A DNA stretch of 64,000 nt from CAZDBA01 sp965224765 (GTDB lineage Bacteria; Planctomycetota; Planctomycetia; Pirellulales; Pirellulaceae). The notes beneath the pieces were generated by a model. It was not told the origin of the DNA and searched no databases. It saw only the letters and a program-made list of their open reading frames with translations. The stretch spans positions 143,149-207,148 of the forward strand of contig CBDDAC010000008.1 in the NCBI GenBank assembly GCA_965224765.1, given 5' to 3'. This document shows positions 36,155 through 44,991 of the stretch, in pieces; position 1 is the stretch's first letter, and every line of letters begins with the position of its first letter. The position numbers and the translations under genes are program-made.

Positions 36155-36511
36155 GTTTTGCCGGTGTTTGAGTCGTCCGATTGTCACATCTAGTATTCGA
36201 AATGCAATCGCCAAGTAAAGTCCTAAACCCACGAGAAAAACCAACGTGTTTGAGATTTCAGGAACGCTAGGATATTGCGGAAGCGACGAAACGTAGAAGT
36301 AACCAATTGGAGAAGACAGCGCAAGGATTGCGAAGTAGCCGACGAGAACGCGTTTGGGCGTGAGAATTCCGTTGAAAACTGCCGAGAGCACGTGGAGCGT
36401 TGCGGCAAACAGTACGGCAATTGGCAACAAGCTAAAAATTGGGAACGTAATAATTGACGCAACGCATGTTGCAACGATCGCAGTCGAGGCGAAAAGGTAT
36501 TTTAATGTCAT
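36143..36511 (-). CDS. Cassette-encoded four-helix membrane protein
   Basis: 122 residues almost entirely hydrophobic: about four membrane segments (YLFASTAIVATCVASIITF, LPIAVLFAATLHVLSAVF, LVGYFAILALSSPIGYFYV, LVFLVGLGLYLAIAFRIL) and a basic C-terminus (GRLKHRQN). Family unknown. Stop in the attC; next attC 11 bases before the start. Confidence 0.72.
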   Translation of the reverse strand: MTLKYLFASTAIVATCVASIITFPIFSLLPIAVLFAATLHVLSAVFNGILTPKRVLVGYFAILALSSPIGYFYVSSLPQYPSVPEISNTLVFLVGLGLYLAIAFRILDVTIGRLKHRQNSVG

Positions 36512-36521
36512 GCGTGATGTC

Positions 36522-36630
36522 GGATAACGGTTATGTCCAGCCGGTCGCGGAGAATCCCATTGATTTCAAAAAGCCGCGCGACACGCGACTCCGCGTGCAA
36601 CGCTTACGGTTCATCGTTCTGTTATCTGCT
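36522..36630 (-). repeat. attC site
   Basis: GGATAACGG, CCAGCCGGTCGCGGAG, GCGACACGCGACTCCGCG, ACGGTTCATCG, TTCTGTTATCTG. Confidence 0.82.
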
Positions 36631-37188
36631 GTCTTGCGTTGGCGAAACGGGGCGACAGACACGCGGGTACGATAGGTTGAACCCCACAGCATTGTATCGG
36701 GCCAAATGTATGGGGGCGACGCCGATTGGTTCGGCATTGCACTGGACGACATAGGTGCTGGCGAAGCAGTCGCGCAGTGATTGTCCTTCGGTGTCGGCCC
36801 CAAGCCAAAGGAGATCGAGAAAAAGGTTAAAAGGCCCGAGTAACCACATCAACATCCGGAACGTCATGGTGAACAAGGAGGGCCGTTCGCCACTTGTGGA
36901 TACAATCTTGAGATTGAGAAGGCGATATGCAATCGTTCGGAATCGTGATCGTTTGAGCGGAACGAGGTACATCCAGCTAGCCGCAAACCAGACGAGGTAG
37001 AACGTGCCGCTAGGGTCATAAGTGGAATCGATGCTCCAAGAGACGGTCAGAGTGGCAATCCATAGTACGACGCCAATCACGAAAAGAACGAATGAGTCAA
37101 TGCACATCACGGCAATCCGGCGCATAAAACCGGCGTAAGCTTCGTAAGAGTAGTAAACACCACTCCCTAGTGAGTTGTCAGCTGCCAT
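36622..37188 (-). CDS. RDD-family membrane protein, cassette-borne
   Basis: 188 residues. The RDD motif is visible as YAGFMRRIAVMCIDSFVLFVIG in the first membrane segment, with RTIAYRLLNLKIVSTSGERPS (the conserved loop) and FRMLMWLLGPFNLFLDLLWL. The C-terminal ~40 residues are extra and end in the attC. RDD proteins are small membrane proteins, some linked to ion transport; no substrate is claimed. Confidence 0.82.
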   Translation of the reverse strand: MAADNSLGSGVYYSYEAYAGFMRRIAVMCIDSFVLFVIGVVLWIATLTVSWSIDSTYDPSGTFYLVWFAASWMYLVPLKRSRFRTIAYRLLNLKIVSTSGERPSLFTMTFRMLMWLLGPFNLFLDLLWLGADTEGQSLRDCFASTYVVQCNAEPIGVAPIHLARYNAVGFNLSYPRVCRPVSPTQDSR

Positions 37189-37226
37189 TTGAATTGTGAC
37201 GCGAATGAAGTGTCAGTGATTTAGGC

Positions 37227-37322
37227 GGACAACGGCAAGGAATAACCGAGCCGGAAATTATTTTTTATGAGCGAAGTGAACGTGCGATTCGTTCCGAATT
37301 CGGTTCATCCGATTGTTCAAGT
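37227..37322 (-). repeat. attC site
   Basis: GGACAACGG, ATAACCGAGCCGG, GAGCGAAGTGAACGTGCG, ATTCGGTTCATCCGATTGTTC. Its spacer resembles that of the site at 32149. The following 37323-37509 has no convincing gene, only a short minus-strand frame. Confidence 0.75.
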
Positions 37323-37509
37323 AAGCCGCTACGCGGCCGATCTGATTGTAACAAGTTTTTTCATTCGCACTGTGGCTTTTTGGAAGTTCCTGCTCCACCT
37401 CAAACTCGATAAATAGTACGCCAATGGCACCCAGAAATCATGAATCCTGCCTGTACACAAGCAAGTCGTTTTCGCCAACACATACGTCGGGCAATGAGCC
37501 AGAACCGAC

Positions 37510-37917
37510 TCAAAGCGACTTCCAACTGGAACGACCACCGATTGACCTGCCGTGGAACTGTCCGACACGGATCAAATTACCGTCCGGATCAACAACAGCA
37601 AATTCTCGCATGCCCCAAGGTTTGTTCTCAACATGGTCCATGCGCGGGATCCCAGTCTTTGGCAAATTGGCCTTAGCGAACTGTTGGTAAATTCTATCGG
37701 CATTCTGTACGCGGACGTAGCATCCTGCTGAAGATTCGGCGGGATTGAGTTCGGAATGTGTGAAGAAGTGAATCTCCACCGAGTCACGGGTTAGTGCACA
37801 ATAAAAATTCGGAGCACCCCAAATTTTGCCATCAAACCCGAGTTGTCGGTAAAAGTCCCGCGTGCTTTCTACAGATCGACTGGGCAAGATCGGAATTGCG
37901 AGATCATGTTGTTGCAT
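37510..37917 (-). CDS. Glyoxalase/bleomycin-resistance fold (VOC) protein, cassette-borne
   Basis: 135 residues. The double beta-alpha-beta pattern is clear: AIPILPSRSVESTRDFYRQLGF, VEIHFFTHSELNP, GCYVRVQNADRIYQQF, KPWGMREFAVVDPDGNLIRVGQ. This closely resembles the bleomycin-binding (BLMT/Ble) subgroup, which sequesters the drug as a dimer without metal chemistry. Glyoxalase-fold genes are frequent integron cargo. The real ligand is unknown. Confidence 0.85.
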   Translation of the reverse strand: MQQHDLAIPILPSRSVESTRDFYRQLGFDGKIWGAPNFYCALTRDSVEIHFFTHSELNPAESSAGCYVRVQNADRIYQQFAKANLPKTGIPRMDHVENKPWGMREFAVVDPDGNLIRVGQFHGRSIGGRSSWKSL

Positions 37918-37953
37918 GGTGGATGCTCTTGGCTTTCAGATGGATCACGTTCA

Positions 37954-38039
37954 AGGTAACCGGGTCGGGAGAAAACACTGATGAGAGAATCGCACGCAGA
38001 ACATGTTCCGACTTCGGTTCACCGTCTTGTTATCTGGAC
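37954..38039 (-). repeat. attC site
   Basis: AGGTAACCGGGTCGGGAG, TTCCGACTTCGGTTCACCG, TCTTGTTATCTGG. Confidence 0.8.
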
Positions 38040-38049
38040 ATTCCTACGA

Positions 38050-38430
38050 TTATTGATTGTCGGTGTAGATTCGGCAAATACGAGTTTCGTTGAGAATGAT
38101 ATCGGCATAGGCACTATTGACATGCCATTTAATGGCGGACGGTGACTCACGTGCTGATTGATTCGGAAACCCTCCGACCGGATGAATCTGAAGTGTTCGA
38201 ATCGTCGTATCGGTTGGGATGTCAGTTAGTTTCAACCGGTATGGATCGGAATCACGCGGCGTCAATTGGCGCATAATGTCAATTCGAAATTGGCCATTTG
38301 GTGAAATGGCGTGCTGTCCACCGATAACCCCACGGGGAAGCCAGAATTGAATGAGGATCAACGCCAGAATAGCCGTGGCCGATGCAAGCAGAAGGAAGTT
38401 GGCGAATTTACGGCTAATCATCAATTCCAA
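38050..38430 (-). CDS. Hypothetical cassette protein with signal anchor
   Basis: 126 residues (or 123 from the second Met). N-terminal membrane segment (FLLLASATAILALILIQFWL) and a small extracytoplasmic domain: QHAISPNGQFRIDI, RLKLTDIPTDTTIRTLQ, SAIKWHVNSAYADIIL, which looks like a single beta-propeller-type blade. Family unknown. Confidence 0.68.
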   Translation of the reverse strand: MELMISRKFANFLLLASATAILALILIQFWLPRGVIGGQHAISPNGQFRIDIMRQLTPRDSDPYRLKLTDIPTDTTIRTLQIHPVGGFPNQSARESPSAIKWHVNSAYADIILNETRICRIYTDNQ

Positions 38431-38462
38431 GCTAACGCAGAACCTAAAGGCTGATTCTCGTC

Positions 38463-38558
38463 CAGATAACGGCAGAGATCACCGAGCCGGAAACAATAAT
38501 CCAAACTTCAATTTTCACGCGCAAGTCCAGCTTCGTATGCATCACATTGTGTTGAAAC
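38463..38558 (-). repeat. attC site, nearest to the expected attI end
   Basis: AGATAACGG, GATCACCGAGCCGGAA, CACGCGCAAGTCCAGCTTCG, GCATCACATTGTGTTG (degenerate right box). No further sites lie to the right. Confidence 0.78.
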
Positions 38559-38712
38559 CCAGGGCTAAAGAAAGTTGTCGCTCTGCGACAAATGCAGGCT
38601 GACGATGCCTCAGCCAACTCGTAGCTTCGTAGAAAAAGCGCAATCTGCAGGTCCTGATGCACAACGGTGAGAAAGGCCGAAGCGCATCAAGCGACAGAAT
38701 TCGAAAAGTAAA

Positions 38713-38928
38713 CTACACTTCGACCTCTTCGAGCATTTTCGTTGCGGCCTTTGCAGCCATCTGCTCGTTAGGGAATTCCAATTCTTCCAACTCTTTTACT
38801 TGAGCTTCGGTAAGAATTTTCTTACCCGTGTAACTGCCCTGGAACTTTCCTTCGGAATTCTTGATAAACAAGAAACCTTGAAAGAGAAACTTTTTGTTGG
38901 CGGTAAGCCATACGACGGAATGTGACAT
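38713..38928 (-). CDS. Small conserved-looking hypothetical protein
   Basis: 71 residues from Met 38928 (MSHSVVWLTANKKFLFQG). A beta-type N-terminal half and an acidic helical C-terminal half (TEAQVKELEELEFPNEQMAAKAATKMLEEVEV). No family recognised. It may be the first cassette or flanking genome; no attC separates it from the EAL-HDOD gene. Confidence 0.55.
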   Translation of the reverse strand: MSHSVVWLTANKKFLFQGFLFIKNSEGKFQGSYTGKKILTEAQVKELEELEFPNEQMAAKAATKMLEEVEV

Positions 38929-39090
38929 AGTAAGCGTGCGAGCAAGTCGCCTATTGAATGCGTGAAGAATGATTTTGAAAAGCCAATGGCTCCAATCAAG
39001 ATCAAACCAACGACACTTTCGTCGCCAGCTCGAAAACAATCGGGAAGTTTAACCTACACGGTTTTCTTCCTCAAAACAAGCTGTTTGACT

Positions 39091-40308
39091 TTAGAGCAAG
39101 CTACTCAAAGATTCATCCGCCCACTCAATCGCCGTCAAATAGCAGTTTTTGATGCGGTTGGCATCAAGGAGCGAGCAAACCACGGTATCCCAACGCCCAT
39201 TCTCATATTCCAACACGCAATTCAGCACCATCCCCAAGGTACCGTGACCATTCAAGAGTGCTTCGTGAACATCATTGCTGACAGGAACCCGATCCAATGC
39301 CTGATCCATGGGAAGATCCAGCAAGGCATCGATGGCGGAGAACAGCCCCACGAGAAAGAACGAGTCTGTTTTGGCCTGCTTGAGTTGAATTGCCAATAGC
39401 TCTGCCATTTTGGCTCGCACCAACAACGTCTTGACAAGTTCACCCGGCTTGCCCATTGCCGCTTCCGCCAGCATGGTCAGAGAGCAGAGCGTCTTGACGT
39501 GGTGAATCCCAACTAGCACAACGGCATGTTTAATCGATTCGATCTTGTGGTTAAGTCCGCACTGCGATGAATTGACGAACCTCAATAACTTGTATGCCAG
39601 CGTAGGTTCAGTCTGAATAATCTCAGATATTTCATTCAACGTAATTGCTGGCTTCTGAAGTTTCGAAATCAGCCGCATGACTGTAAGCCGATTCGACGGG
39701 ACCCTCCTGCCTTTCACCACCGTTGGCCGACAAAAGAAGTAGCCTTGATAGAAATCGAAACCGAGGCTTTTACATGCCTCAAAGTCGTCGACGGTTTCAA
39801 CTTTTTCTGCTAACAGTTTTACATCGTAACGTCGCAGAAGGTTAACGTGCTCGGCCAGTTCACAATCGGCCAGCTGGGGCAAATCAACCTTAACAATGTT
39901 AACCAACTTCACCAGTGGCATCAGTTCTGATGAATAGACAAAGTCATCCAAGGCTAGCTTGTATCCGACTTTCTTGAGTTCGGCCAATGCTGCTAGTACT
40001 TCGGGTGTCGGACGAACGTCTTCAAGGACCTCGATAACAACCTTGTCCTGTGGGAGCGCCTGGCAATACCCTTTTAGAATGAACTCTTCGGAAACATTTA
40101 TGAAAGCTGGCAACTTGCCAACTACACGCTCAAGTCCGATCTCAGCAAATACGTTCAGCAAAAGTTCTGCCGTGGCACACTCACCATCGACAATATCCGC
40201 CTGGTTCTCTTCACTCGATCTGAACAGCAACTCGTATGCCACCGTCTGTGACACTTGAGAGTAGATCGGTTGTCTTCCGACGTAGGCTGCTTTTGTTAAC
40301 GTTTCCAT
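39091..40308 (-). CDS. EAL-HDOD (YuxH-type) signalling protein
   Basis: 405 residues: a degenerate EAL domain (about 5-200) followed by an HDOD domain (about 205-400). The N-terminus has YVGRQPIYSQVSQTVAYELLFRSS, in which the EAL catalytic motif is YELLF. Later EAL landmarks are partly kept (VVIEVLEDV, KLALDDFVYS, VKVDLPQL, KLLAEKVET, FYQGYFFCRP). The HDOD part shows IIQTEPTLAYKLLRFVNSS and ESIKHAVVLVGIHHVKTLCSL. Such proteins probably bind c-di-GMP or partners but do not hydrolyse it. No partner gene is adjacent. Confidence 0.9.
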   Translation of the reverse strand: METLTKAAYVGRQPIYSQVSQTVAYELLFRSSEENQADIVDGECATAELLLNVFAEIGLERVVGKLPAFINVSEEFILKGYCQALPQDKVVIEVLEDVRPTPEVLAALAELKKVGYKLALDDFVYSSELMPLVKLVNIVKVDLPQLADCELAEHVNLLRRYDVKLLAEKVETVDDFEACKSLGFDFYQGYFFCRPTVVKGRRVPSNRLTVMRLISKLQKPAITLNEISEIIQTEPTLAYKLLRFVNSSQCGLNHKIESIKHAVVLVGIHHVKTLCSLTMLAEAAMGKPGELVKTLLVRAKMAELLAIQLKQAKTDSFFLVGLFSAIDALLDLPMDQALDRVPVSNDVHEALLNGHGTLGMVLNCVLEYENGRWDTVVCSLLDANRIKNCYLTAIEWADESLSSLL

Positions 40309-40317
40309 CGATCTCAA

Positions 40318-40714
40318 TCGAATTAATGCGATCCAAGCAATTGCGTCAGATAAACCATCCCATCCACTTGATGAGATTAAAAAAGGCAGAAAACTATAGC
40401 TTGCATTCCACTGAATGCTTCAAAAAGCGCAAACATTTTACGTTTTCCATATGGACCAAATCCCGCTAAAGGGGCATTCAACCAACCCCAGATTGTGAGA
40501 CGCGAGGCGAACGAGTTCATCGCGACTGAAAAAGCCTCAATTTTGCCGAGGAGCATGAACGTGGAGTCATTGCAATCAACAAAGCATCGACATGCAAGTG
40601 GTTTGCTGACGACTGATACAACAGCTACAACCTGCACCAGCCAGAGACACCACCGATCGCTGCTCAGTCTTGATGCGACTCATTGATTTCAGAAAACTTG
40701 GTGCCAAAATTGGC
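40318..40714. other. Intergenic region, nothing recognised
   Basis: About 400 bases between the EAL-HDOD gene and the kinase gene. No ORF with coding signal, repeat or RNA structure was seen. Confidence 0.4.
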
Positions 40715-42700
40715 TCAATTCACCGGCGGGTCGCAATCCGATTCAAAGAACCAGCGCGCGTCAGATAGCACCTCCTGTACCTCTTCGTCCCCGTTAGAAC
40801 GAGGGATTCTGGCCATAATCTTCCGTACTCTTTCATGGGGAACTTTTCCTGTTCGAAGCTGCTCACATTTTGCCAGCAGCAATTCCATAGTGATGCATCT
40901 CACGTCATATTCGCCTCGAGCGCGAACCAGCATCATGATTTCGTCCAATTGTGCCCAAGCTCCTTTTTCGTCCTCGACAAAAAGCCGTAGCTGTGCCAGT
41001 TGGAGTTTGGCGTCAAGTACAAAAACGTCGTCACTCCGAAACTCCTCTTCATAGGCATCAATGAGATTAGAGATCATTTGTTGACACTGCTCGCATACGT
41101 CTCGCCTGCTTCTGAATGTGATCAGTTCCTGATCGACTGTTCTGTCGTCGATAAATGGAAGTCGCACCGTATCCATTTCTACGTCAAATAATTCGTTCAA
41201 CTCGTAACTTCGACCTAGTCGTGAAAATATCCAATGAACTCTCGAATTGCTGAGTTGCTTCGCCGCCGAATTGATATCTGATTTTACAACACGTCTCATT
41301 CGGGAAATAACTCCTTTCCATTCAGCAGATTCCTTACTTTCCTTTCTCGCCAATAAATCGTCCAATCGTTTCGAAGCGCAAACGTGCTCAAGTAGACATT
41401 GGCTTTTATTCGCAAGTTGAATTGCCAAATCAGCTTCATTGGCCAACGTTTTCTGAACTTGGCACATCTGTATCCAGCCGACCAAAGCCGCCAACAGAAC
41501 AACGCAAACGATTACGAAAAACCGGTGTTTTCTTACCAACTTTTTTGCAACGCTAAACTTGCTTGGGGCTGCAACCGATATTGGATTTCCATTTAGATAG
41601 TTCTCAATATCCTGACGTAGAGTTTTGACACTGTCGTACCGCCGGGCTGGGTCATTTGCCAACGCTGTCCGGACAATCCAATCCAATTCTCCTCTTATCA
41701 ATCGTGTGTACTTCTGTGTCGTAAAACCGTCCGAAAAATCACCGGGTGCGTCGGCAGCTCTAATCGACGCGAGTGGCGCTTCGCTGTCACGAATCATCTC
41801 CAAAATCTGCAACAACCCCAAATGACGAACTTGATGCTGGGCAAGAGGCGTTGAGCCAGTAAGCAACTGAAAGAGCAGGACACCCAGCGAGTACACATCC
41901 ACCCTAACGTCAAGAGGTTGCGAATCCAACTTCGCTTGCTCTGGACTCATATAGAGAGGCGTGCCCAGAAGCGCTCCGCATCGGGTTGCGGTAACTCCTC
42001 CAATCACGTTGGTCTCACCCAATGCTTTGGCGATTCCAAAATCAATCACCTTGGGATTAGGGCGATCTGCACCGGCGGCAACCAGAATATTTGAAGGTTT
42101 GATGTCTCGGTGAATCACCCCTTTTTGATGGGCGTGCTCAATGGCTTTGCACACGTCAACGAACAATTCCAATCGTTTCCTAAGCAATAGACGATTTTCA
42201 ATACAGAAGTCGACAATTTGCTTACCTTCAACATATTCCATCACAAAAAACGGTAGTCCGTTTTCCGTAACCCCACCATCAAGCACCTTCGTAAGGCCAG
42301 GGTGGTTAAACATGGCAAGCACCTGCCGCTCTGAAGCAAATCGCCTCAAAACTTCGTTGCTGCAAAGACCACCATTCTGAATCACTTTGACGGCGACAAT
42401 TCGTTCAACGGGCAGCTCCTGCTGAGCCAAGAAAACCTTTCCCATTCCCCCCGATCCAACTTGGCGAATGAGCCGATATCGATCAAAAATAATGTCACCC
42501 AACTCGGGACCATTAAACATTCCGATCATTTCAAGTTGGCCGTCCAACAAGCGGTCTGAACGACGATCCGCTTCGAGAAGCGATTCAACTTCTTTCCTTA
42601 CCTCGGAATTTCGAGAACACACTCGATCCAGAAACTTCTGTTGCTGTTCAGGCTCGAGCAAACATGCTTCGTTAAAAACCTTTTCAGACAAGTCATTCAT
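40715..42700 (-). CDS. Membrane-anchored Ser/Thr protein kinase
   Basis: 661 residues. The start Met at 42700 follows GGGAATTTGCG. After an N-terminal segment shared with planctomycete kinases (LLEPEQQQKFLDRVC) comes an intact kinase domain (about 70-370): VGSGGMGKVFLAQQ, VAVKVIQ, HRDIKPSNILV, DFGIAK, GTPLYMSPEQA, DVYSLGVLLFQLLTGSTPL. One membrane segment follows (FFVIVCVVLLAALVGWIQM) and a TPR-like helical extracytoplasmic part. It lies 133 bases after an ECF sigma gene, so they form a signalling pair of the type common in planctomycetes. The signal and targets are unknown. Confidence 0.92.
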   Translation of the reverse strand: MNDLSEKVFNEACLLEPEQQQKFLDRVCSRNSEVRKEVESLLEADRRSDRLLDGQLEMIGMFNGPELGDIIFDRYRLIRQVGSGGMGKVFLAQQELPVERIVAVKVIQNGGLCSNEVLRRFASERQVLAMFNHPGLTKVLDGGVTENGLPFFVMEYVEGKQIVDFCIENRLLLRKRLELFVDVCKAIEHAHQKGVIHRDIKPSNILVAAGADRPNPKVIDFGIAKALGETNVIGGVTATRCGALLGTPLYMSPEQAKLDSQPLDVRVDVYSLGVLLFQLLTGSTPLAQHQVRHLGLLQILEMIRDSEAPLASIRAADAPGDFSDGFTTQKYTRLIRGELDWIVRTALANDPARRYDSVKTLRQDIENYLNGNPISVAAPSKFSVAKKLVRKHRFFVIVCVVLLAALVGWIQMCQVQKTLANEADLAIQLANKSQCLLEHVCASKRLDDLLARKESKESAEWKGVISRMRRVVKSDINSAAKQLSNSRVHWIFSRLGRSYELNELFDVEMDTVRLPFIDDRTVDQELITFRSRRDVCEQCQQMISNLIDAYEEEFRSDDVFVLDAKLQLAQLRLFVEDEKGAWAQLDEIMMLVRARGEYDVRCITMELLLAKCEQLRTGKVPHERVRKIMARIPRSNGDEEVQEVLSDARWFFESDCDPPVN

Positions 42701-42833
42701 TCGCAAATTCCCAATTGAGACAAGTGGTTTGGTCATAGACGAATTAAGATGCAACTCGCGTACTGTGCAATAACTATTATCATCGCAGCTCGATTTCCAT
42801 GATCCCATTCAACTCGCCAAGGTTGGATCCCAA

Positions 42834-43472
42834 TCAACCATCCGTTGATGAGCCTTTCTTGCCGCCACGATTCGCTGTGATTCGTTTCAGCAACCATGCC
42901 CGCGTAAACCTCCAACTTCTTTCCACGGTGGAAATGCTCGTGTTCAACGTCCGCGCACATTCCGCCAAAGTCAAACCAGTAAAAATATGCAACCGCACCA
43001 AATTTGCGCGAGATGGATCAACAACCTCAAGCTCCTTCAAGGCTTCGTCCAGGTCAATCAGATCGGTATCACTTGATGGCATGACAACGTAAGTTTCGCA
43101 AAGCGGGATTCGGGAAAAATCTCCGCCACGTTTCAATCGTTTCTTGGCACGAGCGCGATCCACCAAAATCCTCTGCATCGCTCGACTGGCCAACACGACA
43201 AAGTGCTCGGGGTTCTGATAATCCACCTCAGCGCCTTTGAAGATTTTCAAAAAAGCTTCGTTGACCAATGCGGTCGCCTGCAAGGTTTGCTCCGCCGATT
43301 CCCCAGACATTAGTTTGCGAGCAATTGAGTGAAGCTCAACGTAAAGCGCAGAAAACAACGCCTTCGTTTCGCCCCGAAACAAATCATTTGCAGGAGGCAT
43401 TTCCTCAGCATCGCAATAAGACGATAGGAATAGTGCATCGTTTGCCAATTCTGAGTCCTCCCAAAAACTCAT
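42834..43472 (-). CDS. Planctomycete-type ECF sigma factor
   Basis: 212 residues from Met 43472; the frame stays open to 43658 and a longer start is possible. Region 2 is reduced (ALYVELHSIARKLM, QATALVNEAFLKIFKG, NPEHFVVLASRAMQRILVDRARAKKRLKRGG) and region 4 is LVRLHIFTGLTLAECARTLNTSISTVERSWRFTRAWL. This is the subgroup found with Ser/Thr kinases in planctomycetes. It is upstream of and probably cotranscribed with the kinase at 40715. Confidence 0.88.
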   Translation of the reverse strand: MSFWEDSELANDALFLSSYCDAEEMPPANDLFRGETKALFSALYVELHSIARKLMSGESAEQTLQATALVNEAFLKIFKGAEVDYQNPEHFVVLASRAMQRILVDRARAKKRLKRGGDFSRIPLCETYVVMPSSDTDLIDLDEALKELEVVDPSRANLVRLHIFTGLTLAECARTLNTSISTVERSWRFTRAWLLKRITANRGGKKGSSTDG

Positions 43473-44058
43473 CCGCGAAATCGCATCGCAAAACGCAATC
43501 CATTTATCCACGCATGAAAAGAATGATGTAGGAAGTGAAGATAGATCTAGCAAAGGAGACAAAGCCGATCCAATGGTAGCCCCGAATACCGCTTTGACAA
43601 GATTAACATCTCCGCGTTCGGAAAATAAACAAAACGAGTCCGAACTCATGGCCATCAAGACCAGAACAACTGGACTACCCTGATAACACCACCACGCACC
43701 ATCAGTAAACCAATCGTGCAGGAACGCCTAAAAACTGGGGCGTTTCAACAACCTATTCCCCCAAAAAAATAATGACGGAGTAGGTTGGCCACCATCGTTT
43801 TTTCAAATAGCGGCACACAAGACAGTTAACAATCCAATGAGTCTACCAGTCCATGTTCCACCGTTTTGCCACTTCCAATCTGAAATTTTGGTTAGTCTCT
43901 GCCCGACAAATCTGATTTCAAACAGAATTTCTTTGTGATTGCCAATCCAATCGGTGCAACAAATTCATTGCGACCTTGATGGCAAATCAGGACGTTGATA
44001 TTCAGAAACGAACAACGAATTCCTCCCAATTCTTTTTTTCACCCGATTCTGGAGAAAA
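43473..44058. other. Intergenic region, nothing firm
   Basis: Part may belong to a longer N-terminus of the ECF gene (to 43658). The rest shows no gene. Divergent promoters for the sigma gene and the DUF1559 remnant would be here. Confidence 0.35.
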
Positions 44059-44472
44059 CATGAGAATCACTCGCAAGGCATTTACCCTTGTAGAACTACT
44101 GGCCCTGATCGCAATCATCGGAATACTAATCGGCATGTTGCTTCAAGCAGTTCAGCTGGTGCGTGAGGCAGCACGCCGCACTGCTTGTTCCAACAATTCG
44201 CGGCAACAACTCACCTTGGCGACTCACACTACGAGTCTGCACTAGAGAAATACCCATCCGGTGATGGAGTTCTTGGGACATTCACCAATGCCTCGGGCGA
44301 CACCGTTGAGGCGAAATACGTCTCGGTCTTCGTGAGTCTGCTTTTTTTCCTCAACACATCGTTACGTGAGAATTATCCCAATTCCGTCCGGCATACAGTG
44401 GCAGGAGACTTTCTCTATTCCATCAAACGATTACTGACGTCGAATTCAAACTCAAGGCAACGCCAAATCTGA
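44059..44472 (+). pseudogene. Truncated, frameshifted DUF1559/prepilin-like gene
   Basis: MRITRKAFTLVELLALIAII is a perfect prepilin-type N-terminal cleavage and methylation motif, followed by GMLLQAVQLVREAARRTACSNNSRQ, the DUF1559 signature. At about 44215 the similarity (HYESALEKYPSGDGV) moves to another frame, and most of the ~200-residue body is missing. The 519 bases that follow (44473-44991) hold no convincing gene. Confidence 0.75.
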
Positions 44473-44953
44473 CAATCACTCTCCCACGCACCCCTCATCG
44501 CTGCGTAAATGCGTTAAAAACTTCAACCTGGCCTGGCCCACTACACGACTTTGGACGAAAAGTGCTGGGATGTGACACCCCTTTTCGATTGATCGCTAAA
44601 ACGATTCTGAATCCCGATCCACACCGATTCAGCATTCACTTGACGTCGTCTTGGACTTTCTCACTTGCTACTTGTAACAGTATCCGCCTGGTCTGCTTGA
44701 AATTCTTCGGTCAGAAAAACGACGTTTCTGAATCATTGGCGGATCCGGGACGGCTCACATTCTTTGCTTTAAACAATCCTCTAGAGTTTCTGCAATAATC
44801 GCTCTCAATATTGCCAAGATTGGCTTCAGTCACGCACGAAGGAGGTTTAAGGCAATTGACCTAAGCGTCGAAGCCAATTATCTTCGGTAGTTGAACAGGT
44901 TGATAAGAGCGCAATTCGAAACCATTTGGATACTGTCCAAAAATGTCCCAGCT

Positions 44954-44965
44954 GGGGGGGGGGGG
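44954..44965 (+). promoter_or_regulatory. Run of 12 G in the leader of the first selenoprotein gene
   Basis: An uninterrupted G12 tract 27 bases before the start codon. The paralogue leader at 47.88 kb shares the adjacent GTGCGT/AAAGGACC words but lacks the tract. Such runs slip easily and could vary expression; a sequencing artefact is also possible. Confidence 0.4.
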
Positions 44966-44991
44966 TGCGTTCGTGCCCAAAGGACCCGTTC

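Larger units (their letters stand above)
23404..38558 (-). mobile_element. Integron gene-cassette array without integrase (CALIN)
   Basis: About 15 kb in which small genes alternate with imperfectly palindromic 70-110 bp repeats. On the plus strand the repeats read GGATAACG..., an inner GAGCCGGA-like arm, a variable spacer, an inner TCCGGCTTCG-like arm, and ATCG-T-TGTTATC. This is the architecture of attC sites (R boxes outside, L boxes inside, extra unpaired bases in one arm). All sites face the same way and most ORFs are on the minus strand with a site just after the stop, so an attI/intI end would be near 38.6-39 kb. No tyrosine recombinase is encoded there or anywhere in the window. Individual sites and cassettes are listed separately. 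Confidence 0.88.

Noticed and set aside
23404..38558. CRISPR array
   Set aside because: Repeats are long, imperfect and separated by hundreds of bases carrying genes; they fit attC architecture, not CRISPR.
44562..44798. 78-codon plus-strand ORF before the selenoprotein genes
   Set aside because: Unrecognised, no clear ribosome site, in a stretch next to a pseudogene; not enough to call.
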